From JABFSS01 sp964449445 (lineage in GTDB: Bacteria; Patescibacteriota; Gracilibacteria; Peribacterales; Peribacteraceae): a stretch of 64,000 nt of DNA. Positions 41,269-52,000 of the stretch are shown piece after piece. Numbering within the stretch: the stretch's first letter is position 1; each line of letters begins with the position of its first letter. The stretch is from contig CAYUZT010000005.1 of assembly GCA_964449445.1 (NCBI GenBank), forward strand, positions 38,768 through 102,767, given 5' to 3'. The notes under the pieces were generated by a model. It made no database searches. It worked only from the letters and a program-made list of their open reading frames with translations, and was not told the origin of the DNA. The translations under genes were made by a program, and so were the position numbers.

Positions 41269-42008
41269 CGTTGCCTTACCATCTGCGCCGCCTTGAACAA
41301 ACTCTCAAACGTCCCCGCATCAATCCATTCATCTTTCAAGATGCTGGCGCTGAGTTCTCCGTGCTCCAGATACCACTTGCTCACATCAGTGATCTCAAAC
41401 TCCCCTCTTGCCGAGGGTTTCAGATTACGGATGACCTCGAAGCACCGATTGTCATAGACGTAACATCCCGTGATGGCGAAATTGCTCTTTGGCTTCTTCG
41501 GCTTTTCTTCAATAGAAATGACATCGACTCTATTCTCTTTTTTCTGTCCTCTGTCCTCTGTCCTCTGTCCACTCATTTCAGCCACTCCGAACCTCTGCGC
41601 ATCGGACACTTCTTTCAGAAAGACATGAGCACCGGACTGGAACCCTTTGATGGTCGGTGCGAGATCATCGAAGTAGATATTATCGCCGAGGATGGCACAG
41701 ACACTCTCTCCTGCTGCAAACTCCTCTGCCATGCCGAGGGCTTGCGCGATCCCCTCCGGTTTCTCCTGCAGGGAGAACTTGAACCTACAATGATCGAACT
41801 GCGCGCGGCTGTACAGGTACCGCTCCATTTGATCCAGATGCTCGTTGCCCGAGATCACGACGATATCGCGAATACCGGCGCTCAAAAGCGTCCCGAGCGG
41901 ATACTCGATGAGCGGCTTGTCGTACACGGGCAACAAGCTTTTATTCGTCACATCGGTAAGCGGCTTCAGCCTGCTCCCGGTTCCGCCGCAAATGAGGACT
42001 CCCTTCAT
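41253..42008 (-). CDS. rmlA: Glucose-1-phosphate thymidylyltransferase
   Basis: 251 residues. LICGGTGSRLKPLTDVTNKSLLPVYDKPLIEY is the conserved nucleotide and substrate region of RmlA (the short form). It makes dTDP-glucose for RmlB at 11-12 kb and so feeds the 3-amino-sugar pathway. Residues about 146-160 (SGQRTEDRGQKKENR) are encoded by repeated CTGTCCT words, a dispersed repeat found again at 54.4 and 55.2-55.6 kb, and have no counterpart in usual RmlA proteins. The insert lies in a loop before VISIEEKP, so activity may be kept. Confidence 0.9.
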   Translation of the reverse strand: MKGVLICGGTGSRLKPLTDVTNKSLLPVYDKPLIEYPLGTLLSAGIRDIVVISGNEHLDQMERYLYSRAQFDHCRFKFSLQEKPEGIAQALGMAEEFAAGESVCAILGDNIYFDDLAPTIKGFQSGAHVFLKEVSDAQRFGVAEMSGQRTEDRGQKKENRVDVISIEEKPKKPKSNFAITGCYVYDNRCFEVIRNLKPSARGEFEITDVSKWYLEHGELSASILKDEWIDAGTFESLFKAAQMVRQRQRDK

Positions 42009-42182
42009 AGAGAGAGGAGTCTACATGTATGCTTACGGTGATCACAGAAAGAAACCAAAGAGATAAACGAATGTAGAATACAGAAATAGGTTTTTGACCT
42101 TTTTCTTATGACCTATTTGGCTTTTGGTTTTTGTTTTTTGGATTTTTTCTGAGACACTTTCCTCGCTACACATAACAACTGC

Positions 42183-42188
42183 TACAAT
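42183..42188 (+). promoter_or_regulatory. -10 box of ndk, leaderless type
   Basis: TACAAT, six bases before the ndk ATG at 42195. No strong -35 box. Confidence 0.55.
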
Positions 42189-42194
42189 CAGCGT

Positions 42195-42617
42195 ATGCAA
42201 CAACGTACTCTCATCCTCCTCAAGCCGGATGCGGTCCAAAAGCAGTTCGTCGGCAAAGTAATCACGCGATTCGAAGACGCCGGATTCAAGGTCCGCGGCT
42301 GCAAGATGCTCCATCTGGATCCCGCCCTCCTGCGCGAGCATTACGCCCACATCGCCGATAAGCCCTTTTACCCCGACGTGGAAGAATTCATGAGCTCGGT
42401 CCCCGTGATTGCACTGGTGCTGGAGGGCGACGATATCGTCGCAAAGATGCGCGACATGCTAGGCGTCACCGATAGCCGCAAAGCTGCGGCCGGAACTATT
42501 CGCGCTACGTTCGGTGTGGATCAAATGGTGAATGTCGCTCATGCAAGTGATAGTCCGGAAACTGCGGAAAAAGAGGTTCGCAGATTTTTCTCTGAGGACG
42601 AATTATTTGAGTATTGA
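42195..42617 (+). CDS. ndk: Nucleoside diphosphate kinase
   Basis: 140 residues. LILLKPDAVQKQFVG is the N-terminal motif with the nucleotide-binding Lys. His116 in NVAHASDS is the phosphorylated residue, and PFYPDVEEFMSS and GTIRATFG are the usual conserved blocks. It balances nucleoside triphosphate pools, including CTP and dTTP used by rfbF and rmlA. The ATG lies six bases after a -10 box, so the mRNA should be leaderless. Length is normal. Confidence 0.95.
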   Translation: MQQRTLILLKPDAVQKQFVGKVITRFEDAGFKVRGCKMLHLDPALLREHYAHIADKPFYPDVEEFMSSVPVIALVLEGDDIVAKMRDMLGVTDSRKAAAGTIRATFGVDQMVNVAHASDSPETAEKEVRRFFSEDELFEY

Positions 42618-42621
42618 AATT

Positions 42622-42903
42622 TCAGACTACAACAAGCTTCTCGTACTTCCGTTCCAACTTGGTGATGCGCCCGCCATGGGCAAGTACTGTCATTTGGAGA
42701 CGCTTGTGAGAAGGCGCAAGACTGATTTCTAGACCTTCCAGACGGTTTTCCACGCTCCCGAGACGATTTTCAACATTTCCTAATTTCTGTTCTACACGAG
42801 TAAGTCTATTTTCCACACGATCTAACCTCTGTTCCACAGAAGTGCGGAACCCTTGAATATGGGCCAGAACGTCACGGAGTGTAATTCCCTTCTTTGCAGG
42901 CAT
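42622..42903 (-). CDS. Small coiled-coil protein
   Basis: 93 residues. The middle is a heptad-repeat coiled coil made of near-identical seven-residue units of the form R-V-E-N/Q-R/K-L-x (residues about 28-59), flanked by a basic N-terminus (PAKKGITLRDVLAHI) and a C-terminal ITKLERKYEKL helix. No family is recognised; similar small coiled-coil proteins are common in bacteria and phages. It has its own good promoter with the ATG six bases from the -10 box. It lies just upstream of the ndk 3' end on the other strand. Confidence 0.75.
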   Translation of the reverse strand: MPAKKGITLRDVLAHIQGFRTSVEQRLDRVENRLTRVEQKLGNVENRLGSVENRLEGLEISLAPSHKRLQMTVLAHGGRITKLERKYEKLVVV

Positions 42904-42909
42904 ACGACG

Positions 42910-42939
42910 AGTCTACGGAGCCACAATGGACCCTCGCAA
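42910..42939 (-). promoter_or_regulatory. Promoter of the coiled-coil protein
   Basis: TTGCGA (42934-42939), 18 bp and TAGACT (42910-42915), with the ATG six bases downstream. Confidence 0.65.
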
Positions 42940-42999
42940 GGCCCTTCGAAACTTTTTTCTAAGCATGCCGATTTTTTGGCTTCAGGAAAACACGAAAGA

Positions 43000-43021
43000 C
43001 GTTCCACACCCCTATGGAACG
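43000..43021 (-). terminator. Terminator of the giant surface-protein gene
   Basis: CGTTCCA and TGGAACG (43000-43006 with 43015-43021 on the plus strand) form a 7-bp stem with an 8-base loop. On the minus strand it is followed by a T-rich stretch (TCTTTCGTGTTTTC). It lies nine bases after the stop codon. Confidence 0.65.
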
Positions 43022-43029
43022 TTTAGCGT

Positions 43030-46000
43030 CTACTGTCCTTCCACTCCCCCATCAACGGGAGTGAGGGGGGTCTCACTTGCTTCCGATGATACGGATTCTG
43101 AAGAACTGCTGTTGGATGATGTAGAAGCCTCCGATGATTCCGAAGACGAAGAACCTTCGCTGCTTTCACTTGATGAAGATTCACTGTTGTTTTGGGATGA
43201 AGAACTCGACGCTTCGGATGAAGTCTCACTGGAAACACTGGACGTTTCCGATGAAGTCTCACTGGAAGTACTGGAAGAAGAACTCGCATCCTGGGTGTTC
43301 TCGGTTCCCTCCTGCACTATCACGTATCCCTCCGGGATCTGCAGCATGGATTTCTCTGCATTGTATGTAAAGCTGATGTGGAGATCCGGATGTTCCCACA
43401 CGTAGCCGTTACGGTAGCGCCAACAGTTGATGCGCGTGCCGTCGGCGAGGATGAGAGGATAGTTGTTAATGCACGAATTCCAGGCAAGATTCGTGCTGAC
43501 GGGGACTCCGCGACTGTCGACCGGAAATGCGATGGGCTCTTGTGGCACGGAACTTGCTTCAGAAGAAGAGGAAATTGACGACTCAGCTGAAGAGGAGGAA
43601 GAGGAAGGTTCGTCGCTGGAAGAAGAATCGGACGATGCAGCGGCATGTATCGCTGTGCCAATAGTCACGGTGGGATCCGCAACAGTGAGCGCGGTCCAGG
43701 AGAAGCTGACTGTCTCGGTCACGGGGTAGGCGACGCTGATAGTGAAGCCTGTCGACGTTGCTCGGCTCACGGCGTAGAGGACGGGCGTCCCCGGTGAGGC
43801 ATTGACGACGGGTTGTGCGGTGAATGGCGCATCGAAGAGCACAGTGACGGCTGTTCCGCTTGCGGGGATTTCGGCGAACCCTGCCTGGCGGGTGCTGACT
43901 GTCAGTTGGCCCTTGATCTCGACGTCGCCGAAGAACTGCGCGAGCCCATCGATCGTGATCGCGTTGGCGCGCAGTGCTCCCCGAACCACAAGATCGTGGA
44001 GCGTGAGAGTAGAGCCGGAGGCGAATGTAATTCCCTTGGTAACATTCAGTTCACCATTGAGCGTGAGCGCTCCATTGACTGTCGCATCCTGCGTCTCGAG
44101 GGATCCCGCCTTCAATGTGCCATCCACTTGGATGCCATGGGGAACGTAGATTCTATACGCATCGAAGATGCCATCCACGTGGAAGTCTCCGGTAAAGCGG
44201 CCATTCTTGGCTGTGAGTGATTCCTCGAGCGTGATGGAATTTGCAGCGATATCGCGCGCGCGAAGAGCGCTTTCAATGGACATATCTTGTGCATTTGCAG
44301 ACAAATGACCGACGAATCCACCGCTAAGAGCAACAAGCTGAGTTTCAATCGCGGCAAGACGATCATTCACGGATGCGACACTGAGCATATCAAGCTGTCG
44401 TTCCACTTCCTCACTGATCGGCTCCATGAATGCGCTCGTCGCCGAGAGTTGATTCATCGCCTGCTGCAAGGAGAGCTTGAGTTCATTTTCGATATTGAGA
44501 TCTTTGATTGTCTGTAACACGCGATCGGAGACGGCTTCGGCAGTGAGTGATCGATTTTTCGGCGAAATGAGAACTTTTCTCATGGCACGATTTGTCATAA
44601 GACCAGTGGAAGGATCGAGACCTTCCAGCGCCACACCAACCGACGATTCACCGGGCAGAGCTTTTTTGAGTGTGCCAGGTATCGAACCTGCTGCGAGCGG
44701 ATCACCAGGACGAATAGTGAGCATATCTCCGTCATCCGACGAAGGATCGGGTTCCACGACCACATCTGCGGACAGTTGTCCTAACAGACCGACGAGCACT
44801 TTTTTGGAATTCGATAGCTTCTCCGTTTCAAGGAATTTATTTCCGATGAATGCAGCCTGTTTTTGACTGGAGACCAAACCGATGATGTTGGGGTCGCCAG
44901 GTATTGTGCAACCGTGCACGCTTCTCTCATTTTCAACATCAATACAGACAGCCTGACCGAACTGCATATTCGTTTCGGCGGTTTCAAACCACTCTGCGTA
45001 ATCAGCGCCGCCGCCCGTAAAGGCGCCATCGGCATACACGTCGCCTCCCGCATTCACCCGGAAGACCGTATCGCCCGTGCCATGCACGTTGGAAGTAATC
45101 GCGAAGAGATTCTCGCCGGACTGCGTTGTGGCCGAATCAATGGTCACGAGCGAACCGAATGTTGCGCCACCATGGACAAGGAGCGCGCCGGTCACTGTCA
45201 GGTTGCCGTGCACGGTGAGTGTGTCGCCGGTGCCGCTGAGCAGAGAATTCGTCGCATCGAATCCGCTCATGTGGGTATTTTTGATGAAGGTCATCACGAC
45301 GCCGATCCCCTCTTCATCATATGGCTCCATCGCCTGACCAACGACCATCCCGGGCTTCGTTGCACGCATTGCCACTCCTTTTTGGGAAGATGATGTAAGG
45401 TAATCGCCAGGTTGGATCGGTCCGTTTTCGGTGGAAACGAGCACGGGGACACGACCCGCGAGGGCCAGAAACACCATGGTGCCTTCCGTCACAGGCTCAC
45501 CTATCACGAGGCCCGGTTGTGTGGAGACGACACCCATCAGGTGTGGATCGTATGCAGTCGTACTCGCCTGCACTCCTACTGGCAACGTGGAATCGAGAGT
45601 GACGACGGTGCCCGGGATGAGGAATTCGTGAGATGCATAGATTTCCGCCAAGTCGGAACCGACGGTTTTGAAGGCCAGGAGCGTGCTTCCCGAAAAGACC
45701 GTCGTATTAAACGCACCCGCAGAGAACTGGGCCCATTGCAGTTGAACAGTGCCGGCATTGGTGCTGTTGCGTACCGAGCCAAACACTCGTTTTGTCTGAT
45801 ATCCGCCCATTAGGCCGGAGAGATTTGCGGACTCCACCCCACAACCGACAATGATGGAGGGAGTAGTAGAATTCCCGTCTTTCCCCATGGTAACGCACCG
45901 CGCACCCGATGGCGCTGTCATTGCCATTTTGAAACCCGTCGTGCCGTCTTCATTATCGACCGCAAGATCCATGGTAAATGCCCAGTTTTCGCTCGCGCCA

Positions 46001-49000
46001 ATGGCAAAGTTGAGGTGGTCGTCATTTTGGAGTGTGGCGGAATTATTCACCGTTTCATTCGCCGTCTTGACCTTTACGGTAATCCCACCGCCACCTTGAT
46101 CTGCTTGGCATCCAAACTGCTGCGTCGATCCGCTCCACACAAGCTTATTTGCAGTGCCCCAACAGCCACTGAGGCCGGCACCGGAGAATGCACGGGCGAT
46201 GTAGAGGGAATTGCCAGACATTGCCCCAGTCACTTCCAATTTTGTTCTGGGCGTAGCCGTACCGATGCCGACACGGGTATTCGTTCCGTTGTAGACCAAA
46301 CCTTTGGTATCAATTGTCAGAAGATTGCCAGTACCGGTGCCCACAGGGCGCAAGATTGTCAGGGATCCCGACGCCACAGTGACGGTATTCTGGAGGGTCG
46401 TCTTGCCTTCCACAGAAAGTGTCCCTGATCCGAACAAACTATTTTTGGCATAGATATTGGATCCAGAGACAGTCAGGAAACGGACGAGCGAACCGGAGAT
46501 TGTGGAATTGAGAGTCACAATGCTGTTCGCAATGGAAAGACCTTGGCCAAAGCCAGTAGAAGACTCTCCTGTCGCGTCCGTACCGCAGGAGAGGACGCCG
46601 TTGGTGGATTTGACGTCACAGTTGGCGGCGCTTAGACCGGAGACGGTGAGAGCTGATCCAGATATCGTTCCAAGGACTTCAAGTTTTGTTTTAGCGGTAT
46701 TGGCGGTGCCTACTCCAAAGTTTCCGAGGATGTAGGAAGCAGTTCCTTGGCCCATGATTTGGAGGGCGGCACCACTCAGGCTACCGCGAACGGTGGCAGC
46801 TCCGTTGACCGTCGCTGTTCCCTTGAGGAGGGTGTTGCCCTGAATGGAGAGAGAACCAGAGGAGCGGAGCTGATCCAGGGCGATGATCTTACTACCGGAG
46901 GTGGTGCCAATGATCTCGAGTTCGGTATCGGGAGCAGTGGTGAGGATACCGACACGGTTGTTGTCTCCTTCCACCACGAGGACGTTGGTGTCGATCAGGA
47001 GATCGTCACCGGCATCAGTCCCAAGCGTGATGCCGATCGTGGTACCGGCATCGGAGGAAATGGTGTCGAGGGCGATGTCCCCGACGTTGGTGATGGCGTT
47101 GTCCGAGACATCGAGGATGTCTTGGACCGTGAGGGTGCCATTGGAATTGATGATGAGGGCATCACCGCCATCACCGATGGTGGTGCCTTCGGTGAAGTTG
47201 ATGTTGCCTCCGCCCAAGATGAGGTCGTTTTTGAGGGTAGTCGCTCCTTGAACGGAGAGAGAGCCGGAGCTGCGGAGTTGATCGAGGGCGATGATCTGGC
47301 TTCCTGATGCGGTACCGATGATCTCCAGCGCGGTGTCGGGAGCGGCGGTGCCGATACCGACCCTCTTGTTCGTCGCATCGTAGATGAGCCCTTTGGTGTC
47401 GACGATGAGAGTGTTGCCCGTGCCGGTCCCTGCGGTCTTGAGGATACTGAGGGCGCCGGTCATGGTGTCGCCACCGGTGTTCACGTAGCGGGAGTTCGTC
47501 AGGGTGAAGACGTTGCCGGAGCCGAAGACCGGAGAGGCGGCAGTGGCATCGCTGCCACAGACGAGAGCGCCGTTGAGGTCTGTGTCGATCGTGTCACAGC
47601 TCTTCAGGGAGGTGATGGTGAGGGAAGAACCAGACATGGAACCGAGAACCTCGAGTTTGGTCTTGGCGGTGTTCGCGGTTCCCAGACCGAGGTTCCCCAG
47701 GATGTAGCTAGAAGTGCCTTGCCCCATGACAACGAGGGCGGCACCGGAGAGGGTGCCACGGACGGTGGCAGCTCCGTTGACCGTCGCTGTTCCCTTGAGG
47801 AGGGTGTTGCCCTGGACGCTGAGGGAACCGGAGGAGCGCAGTTGATCGAGGGCGATGATCTGGGAGCCGGAGGCGGTGCCGATGATCTCGAGAGAAGCGT
47901 CAGGTGCAGCGGTACCAATACCGACTCTCTTGTTCGTCGCATCGTAGACGAGTCCTTTGGTGTCGACGATCAGGATGTTCCCGGTACCCGTGCCCACTTT
48001 CCGGTTCAGCGTGGTGGAGCCGGAGACGGTCACGTTCTGCTTGAGCGTGGTCGTCCCGGCGATCATGAGCGTTCCGGAGGAGACGAGGCTGTTGCGTGCG
48101 GTGAACACGGAGCCGGAGACGGTGGCGAAGTTGAGGGTGGTTCCCGAGATCGACGCACTGAGTTTGAGAGCGCTGGTGCCGATGAGCGTGAGTCCTTGGC
48201 CTGCCCCGATGGTCGTCAGATAGGTGGTCCCGTTGCAGGAGACCAGGCCCGTTGCGCTCGTCTGCAGATTCGTGCAGCCATTGAGGCCCGAGATGTTCAG
48301 TGTGGTGCCAGAAATGGTTCCGACGACATCGAGGGCGGTTGCGGGGGCGAGTTTCATGATACCCACGCGTTTGTTCGTCGCATCGTAGATGAGCCCTTTG
48401 GTGTCGATGGCGAGAATGTTGCCGGTACCAGTACCCACGGGTCGGGAGATAGTGAGGGATCCGGAGGCGATGTTCACGATATTCTGCAGAGTCGTCTTGC
48501 CTTCCACGGAGAGAGAGCCGGAGGAGAAGAGACTGTTCTTGGCGAAGACATCGGAGCCGGAGAGGGTCAGGAACCGGACGAGGGAACCGGAGATGGTGGC
48601 GTTCAATTTGAAGGCCGTTCCGTTCAGCGTAAGGCCTTGGGCGGCGGTGTAGGACGTGGCGGAGGTGGCATCAGCAGACCACGAGAGATTGCCTGCTCCA
48701 TCGGTCTTCAGCACTTTGCCGGAAGCAGAGCCGTCGCCGTAGGGGAAGGTGTAAGTGACGCCGCCAATGCGGAGGGTTGAGAGGAGGGTGACAACACCTT
48801 TCAGGGTAGTCGCTCCTTGCACACTGAGTGAGCCGGAGCTGCGCAACTGATCGAGGGCGATAATCTTCGATCCAGACGTTGTGCCGATGATTTCGAGGGC
48901 AGTGTCTGGAGTGGTAGTGCCAATACCCACTTTGTCTCCCGAGGAATCGACGAAGAGTGTTGTCGTGTCGAAGGTCGCATTGCCGGTGACGTTGAGGGTG

Positions 49001-52000
49001 GAGTTGAGAGTGGTGGCGCCTTTGAGGGTAGTCACTCCTTGAACGGAGAGAGAGCCGGAGCTGCGGAGTTGATCGAGAGCAACGATTTGGCTTCCTGATG
49101 CGGTCCCGATGATTTCCAGCGCGGTGTCGGGGGCGGCGGTGCCGATACCGACTCTCTTGTTCGTCGCATCGTAGATGAGACCCTTGGTGTCGACGATGAG
49201 GGTGTTGCCTGTGGCAGAACCTGCAGCTTTGAGGATGGTGAGAGCACCGGTCATCGTGTCGCCCGCGGCGTCGATGTAGCGACGAGAGGTGAGAGTGATG
49301 ACGTTGCCGGAACTGAAGTTGGAGGAACCTCCTCCGGAATTGTTGTCCGCAGACCACGAGAGATTGCCTGCTCCATCGGTCTTGATGACTTTGCCGGAAG
49401 CAGAGCCATCGCCGTAGGGGAAGGTGTAGGTGACACCGCCGATGCGGAGAGTGGAGTTGAGGGTGACGGCGCCCTTGAGGATCGTGGCTCCTTGCACACT
49501 GAGCGAACCTGAGCTTCTCAGTTGATCGAGGGCGATTATCTGGCTTCCTGAAGCCGTTCCGATGATTTCCAGGGCGGTGTCTGGGGCGGTTGTGAGAATA
49601 CCGACTCTGTTGTTGTCTCCTTCGACGACCAAGACATTGGTGTCGATCAGGAGATCGTCACCGGCATCAGTGCCCAGAGTGATGCCAATAGTCGTACCGG
49701 CGTCGGAGGAAATGGTATCGAGGGCGATGTCCCCAACGTTCGTGATGTTGTTGTCTTGGACGGAGAGAATGTCATCGACGGTCAGAGTGCCATTGGAGTT
49801 GATGGTAATGGCATCGCCTCCGTCCCCGATGGCGGTTGTTTCGGTGAAGTTGATGTTCCCTCCACCCAGAATCAGATCGTTTTTCAGTGTTGTCGTGCCC
49901 TGCACGCTGAGCGAGCCAGAGGAACGAAGTTGGTCGAGGGCGTGGATTTGCGTTCCTGAAGCCGTACCGATGATTTCCAAAGCAGCGTCGGGGGCAGTGG
50001 TGCCGATACCCACGCGTTTATTGGTCGCATCGTAGATGAGACCTTTGGTGTCGACGATGAGAGTGTTGCCTGTGGAAGAGCCTGCAGTCTTGAGGATACT
50101 GAGGGCGCCGGTCATAGTGTCGCCGGCTGCGTCGATATATCTGCGAGAGGTGAGGGTGATCACGTTACCCGAACTGAAATTGGAGGAACCTCCTCCGGAA
50201 TTGTTGTCCGCAGACCACGATAGATTGCCTGCACCATCGGTCTTGAGGACTTTGCCCGAAGCAGAGCCATCGCCGTAGGGGAAGGTGTAGGTGACGCCAC
50301 CGATGCGTAGGGTCGAGTTGAGGGTGACGGCACCTTTGAGGACTGTGGCTCCTTGAACGGAGAGGGACCCGGAGGAGCGGAGTTGGTCGAGGGCGATGAT
50401 CTTACTACCGGAAGCAGTGCCGATTACTTCGAGGGCGGTGTCGGCATAGGTCGTTCCCACTGCCAGACGCGAACCGAAGGAGCCGGACCCCGTGACTTCA
50501 AGACGCAAACCTGGCGCCGTCGTGCCAATGCCCACATTGCCATTGGAGAGAACTGTCATCCGCGCAGTCCCCTCTGTTGAAGAACCGTTTGCTCCGGTGT
50601 AGAAGTAATGACCACCGGCCTGAGATGTTCCATAGACGAAGTTCCCGCCCGTGTCCTGTTTGATAACACCAAGAAATGTGCCGCCTGTCGTCTTGAAGAA
50701 GATCGGCAACTGGTCCCCGTTGGTGAGGAAGTTGATTTTTGGACTATAGGAATTATCCCCAGAGACGACAGGCAGTGCTATGCGCGCAATGTCGTTTTGG
50801 CCGATATTGAGCGCATGATTGGATGCGGCGCCAACAACGAAATCATCTCCTCCGCCCATATAAAATCCCCCACGCCTCGGCGTGCCTTGTGAGTCTTCCA
50901 GAATAATGCCAAGATCCGCAGGTTGCCCCGTGGTCGTAATGGCGTCTTTGACATGCAACAAATATGTCGGAGTTATGCCGATGCCAACTCGCTTGTTCGT
51001 GCCGTCGTAGATGAGACCTTTGGTGTCGATGGCGAGGATGTTGCCGGTGCCGGTGCCGACAGGTCTCGTGAGTGTCAGAACGCCGCTTGCGGTAATAGAG
51101 CGAGCCGTGAGCGTGCCGGTCATGGTATCGCCTGATGTATTGACGTACCGGGCTTCATCCAGTGTGCGGAGATATGCTTTGAGGGAGCCTGTGGATGTCC
51201 GGAAGTAGTTGGCATCGAAGAGCACTTTTAATGAGCCCGTGGACGTTCGCAGATAGTTCGCATCGAACAGTGTTTTCAATGATCCCGTCGACGTGGCGAG
51301 ATAGAGGGCATTGTTACACGCGAAGGCTCCTGCAACCCCTGTTTGCAGGTTCGTGCACGAGGGCAGAGCGGAGGCCTGGAGAGAAGATCCCGAAATGGTG
51401 CCGACGACATCGAGGGCGGTTGCGGGGGCGAGTTTGACGATACCGACGCGCTTGTTCGTGCCGTCGTAGATGAGGCCTTTGGTGTCGACGATGAGGATGT
51501 TGCCTGTGGCTGAACCTGCAGCTTTGAGGATGGTGAGAGCACCGGTCATGGTGTCGCCGGCTGCGTCGATATATCTGCGAGAGGTGAGGGTGATCACGTT
51601 ACCCGAACTGAAATTGGAGGAACCTCCTCCGGAATTGTTGTCCGCAGACCACGATAGATTGCCTGCACCATCGGTCTTGAGGACTTTGCCCGAAGCAGAG
51701 CCATCGCCGTAGGGGAACGTGTACGTCACACCACTCAGACGGACGGTCGATTCGAATGTCGAAGCGCCTTCCACGAGCAGAGTGCCAGAGCTATTGAGAG
51801 CATCTTGTGCGTGGATGAGCCTTCCTGACATCGATCCTGCGACTTCCAGCAACAGATTCACATCAATCGTGCTTGCAGGATTCCCAAGCTGGATAAGCAG
51901 ACCGCCGGTCATGGTGTCGCCCGGAACATTCACGTAACGGGCATCCGCATCGGTCAGCGAAAGGCCCGTCGTCGTGTTGTTCGTCACGTACGTGATGTTG

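Noticed and set aside
47719..48780. Plus-strand open frame of 353 codons inside the giant gene, and similar ones at 46747-47307 and 44863-45393
   Set aside because: They mirror the repeats of the fibre gene on the other strand, have low-complexity composition and no promoter, and the minus frame is open over the whole 9.9 kb.
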